Shown: piece after piece, positions 24,287 to 24,768 of the stretch
Layout of the letters: each line of letters opens with the position of its first letter
How positions within the stretch are numbered: position 1 is the first letter of the stretch
Assembly: GCA_002427045.1 (NCBI GenBank)
Contig: DIPO01000012.1
Span: forward strand, 1 to 24,768
DNA from: Firmicutes bacterium UBA5486
GTDB lineage: Bacteria; Bacillota; UBA4882; UBA10575
Length of the DNA stretch: 24,768 bases
Reading direction: 5' to 3'
Notes under the pieces: generated by a model
The model's input: only the letters and a program-made list of their open reading frames with translations
Told to the model about the DNA's origin: nothing
Database searches by the model: none
Program-made: the position numbers and the translations under genes

Positions 24287-24335
24287 GACTAGGCTCCTTT
24301 CTGTTATTAAAATTATTAGATTTATTTAAAAGGGT

Positions 24336-24364
24336 AGATATAATATAATGAGAACCATTATCAA
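24336..24364 (-). promoter_or_regulatory. Fur box overlapping the feo promoter
   Basis: The 19-mer TATAATGAGAACCATTATC (24344-24362, plus strand) matches the classical Fur consensus at 16 of 19 positions. It overlaps a minus-strand -35 TTGATA (24364-24359) and -10 TATATC (24342-24337) with 16-bp spacing. Binding of iron-loaded Fur here would block feoA transcription, the standard arrangement for feo operons. Confidence 0.75.
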
Positions 24365-24768
24365 TAAGATAATACAATTTCATTAAAAAAGCAATAGTTT
24401 AGGGTAAAAAGATTAGAATTTAACGAAGCGGAAAAGGGAAGTACAAACTATTGTCATAAAATAGTAACCCTTACTGTAGTTTACCTACATAAAGTTTTTA
24501 TAAAAAAAGTACGGGAAATAATATGTTTTAGGGAATTAATTTTACAAAAAAGAAAGGGATTAAAAAACCATAAGATTGAAGTGTGAAAAATTGTCTTTTT
24601 ATTTTTATTTAAAAACCATTTGTTTATGGTAAAATGTTTATAGAACAATCATTCAATTGTTCTTCTGTTATTAGTCCTCATATTAATTTTCTATTACTTT
24701 ATAGGGCTTTTTGCGTTGTCATTGATTATTTCTGTCCCTGCACAATTTATTGATAGCCTAATACAAGC
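24365..24768. other. AT-rich intergenic region without a recognised gene
   Basis: No convincing reading frame is seen on either strand. The only notable structure is AGAACAAT (24642-24649) paired with ATTGTTCT (24656-24663), an 8-bp inverted repeat with a 6-nt loop just after a TAAAAT that could be a -10. This may be the upstream region of a gene beyond the window end, in which case the inverted repeat would be an operator near its start site. Confidence 0.4.

Overview
The window is AT-rich DNA from what looks like an anaerobic low-GC Firmicute, with a Clostridia or Halanaerobiales-like gene set. This rests on strong AAGGAGG ribosome sites, frequent TTG and GTG starts, a GlpP antiterminator, a GlpA-like/GlpB-like/DUF1667 dehydrogenase set instead of GlpD, and a feoA-feoB-feoC-like iron operon. 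The species cannot be named from sequence alone. No rRNA, tRNA, CRISPR array or intact insertion sequence was seen.

Layout. 1-271: a short GC-richer stretch of unknown origin, then a leader with two GTATAC-centred sites. 272-3765 (+): a GH94 disaccharide phosphorylase overlapping a GH53 endo-galactanase lipoprotein. 3805-9059 (-): a glycerol operon, read from the right as glpP, glpK, a hairpin with a U-tract, a GlpA-like dehydrogenase, a GlpB-like flavoprotein and a DUF1667 Cys4 protein. 9228-16179: a divergent sugar locus with a LacI-family regulator (-) facing a sugar ABC binding protein, two permeases and a GH2 beta-galactosidase-like enzyme (+). The order resembles the ganR-ganSPQA galactan locus of Bacillus, with GH2 in place of GH42. 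16513-17292 (+): an alpha/beta hydrolase resembling cinnamoyl/feruloyl esterases. 17345-18034 (-): a LiaF-like membrane protein. 18062-18289: a decayed transporter tail. 18276-18623 (-): a small coiled-coil protein. 18924-21044 (+): a UvrD/PcrA-like helicase. 21226-21504 (-): an eight-cysteine zinc-ribbon protein. 21701-24286 (-): feoA, feoB and a FeoC-like regulator behind a Fur-box promoter.

How the parts work together. The GH53 lipoprotein would cut beta-1,4-galactan at the cell surface, the ABC importer would bring in oligosaccharides, and the GH2 enzyme would release galactose inside. The transporter ATPase is not encoded here, so a shared MsmX-type ATPase is expected elsewhere. In the glycerol operon GlpK makes glycerol 3-phosphate and the dehydrogenase set oxidises it; GlpP probably acts on the hairpin between glpK and the dehydrogenase genes. 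In the iron operon feoB carries a one-base frameshift at an A7 run that forms the canonical -1 slippery heptamer A_AAA_AAG.

The least explained structure is a dispersed imperfect palindrome with arms near TAAGGAATTGCATAATT. It occurs as three inverted-repeat copies and two partial ones between 10.3 and 21.1 kb. One copy lies in the predicted 5' leader of the ABC operon, whose promoter also carries helically phased TTTAGTAAAA repeats.
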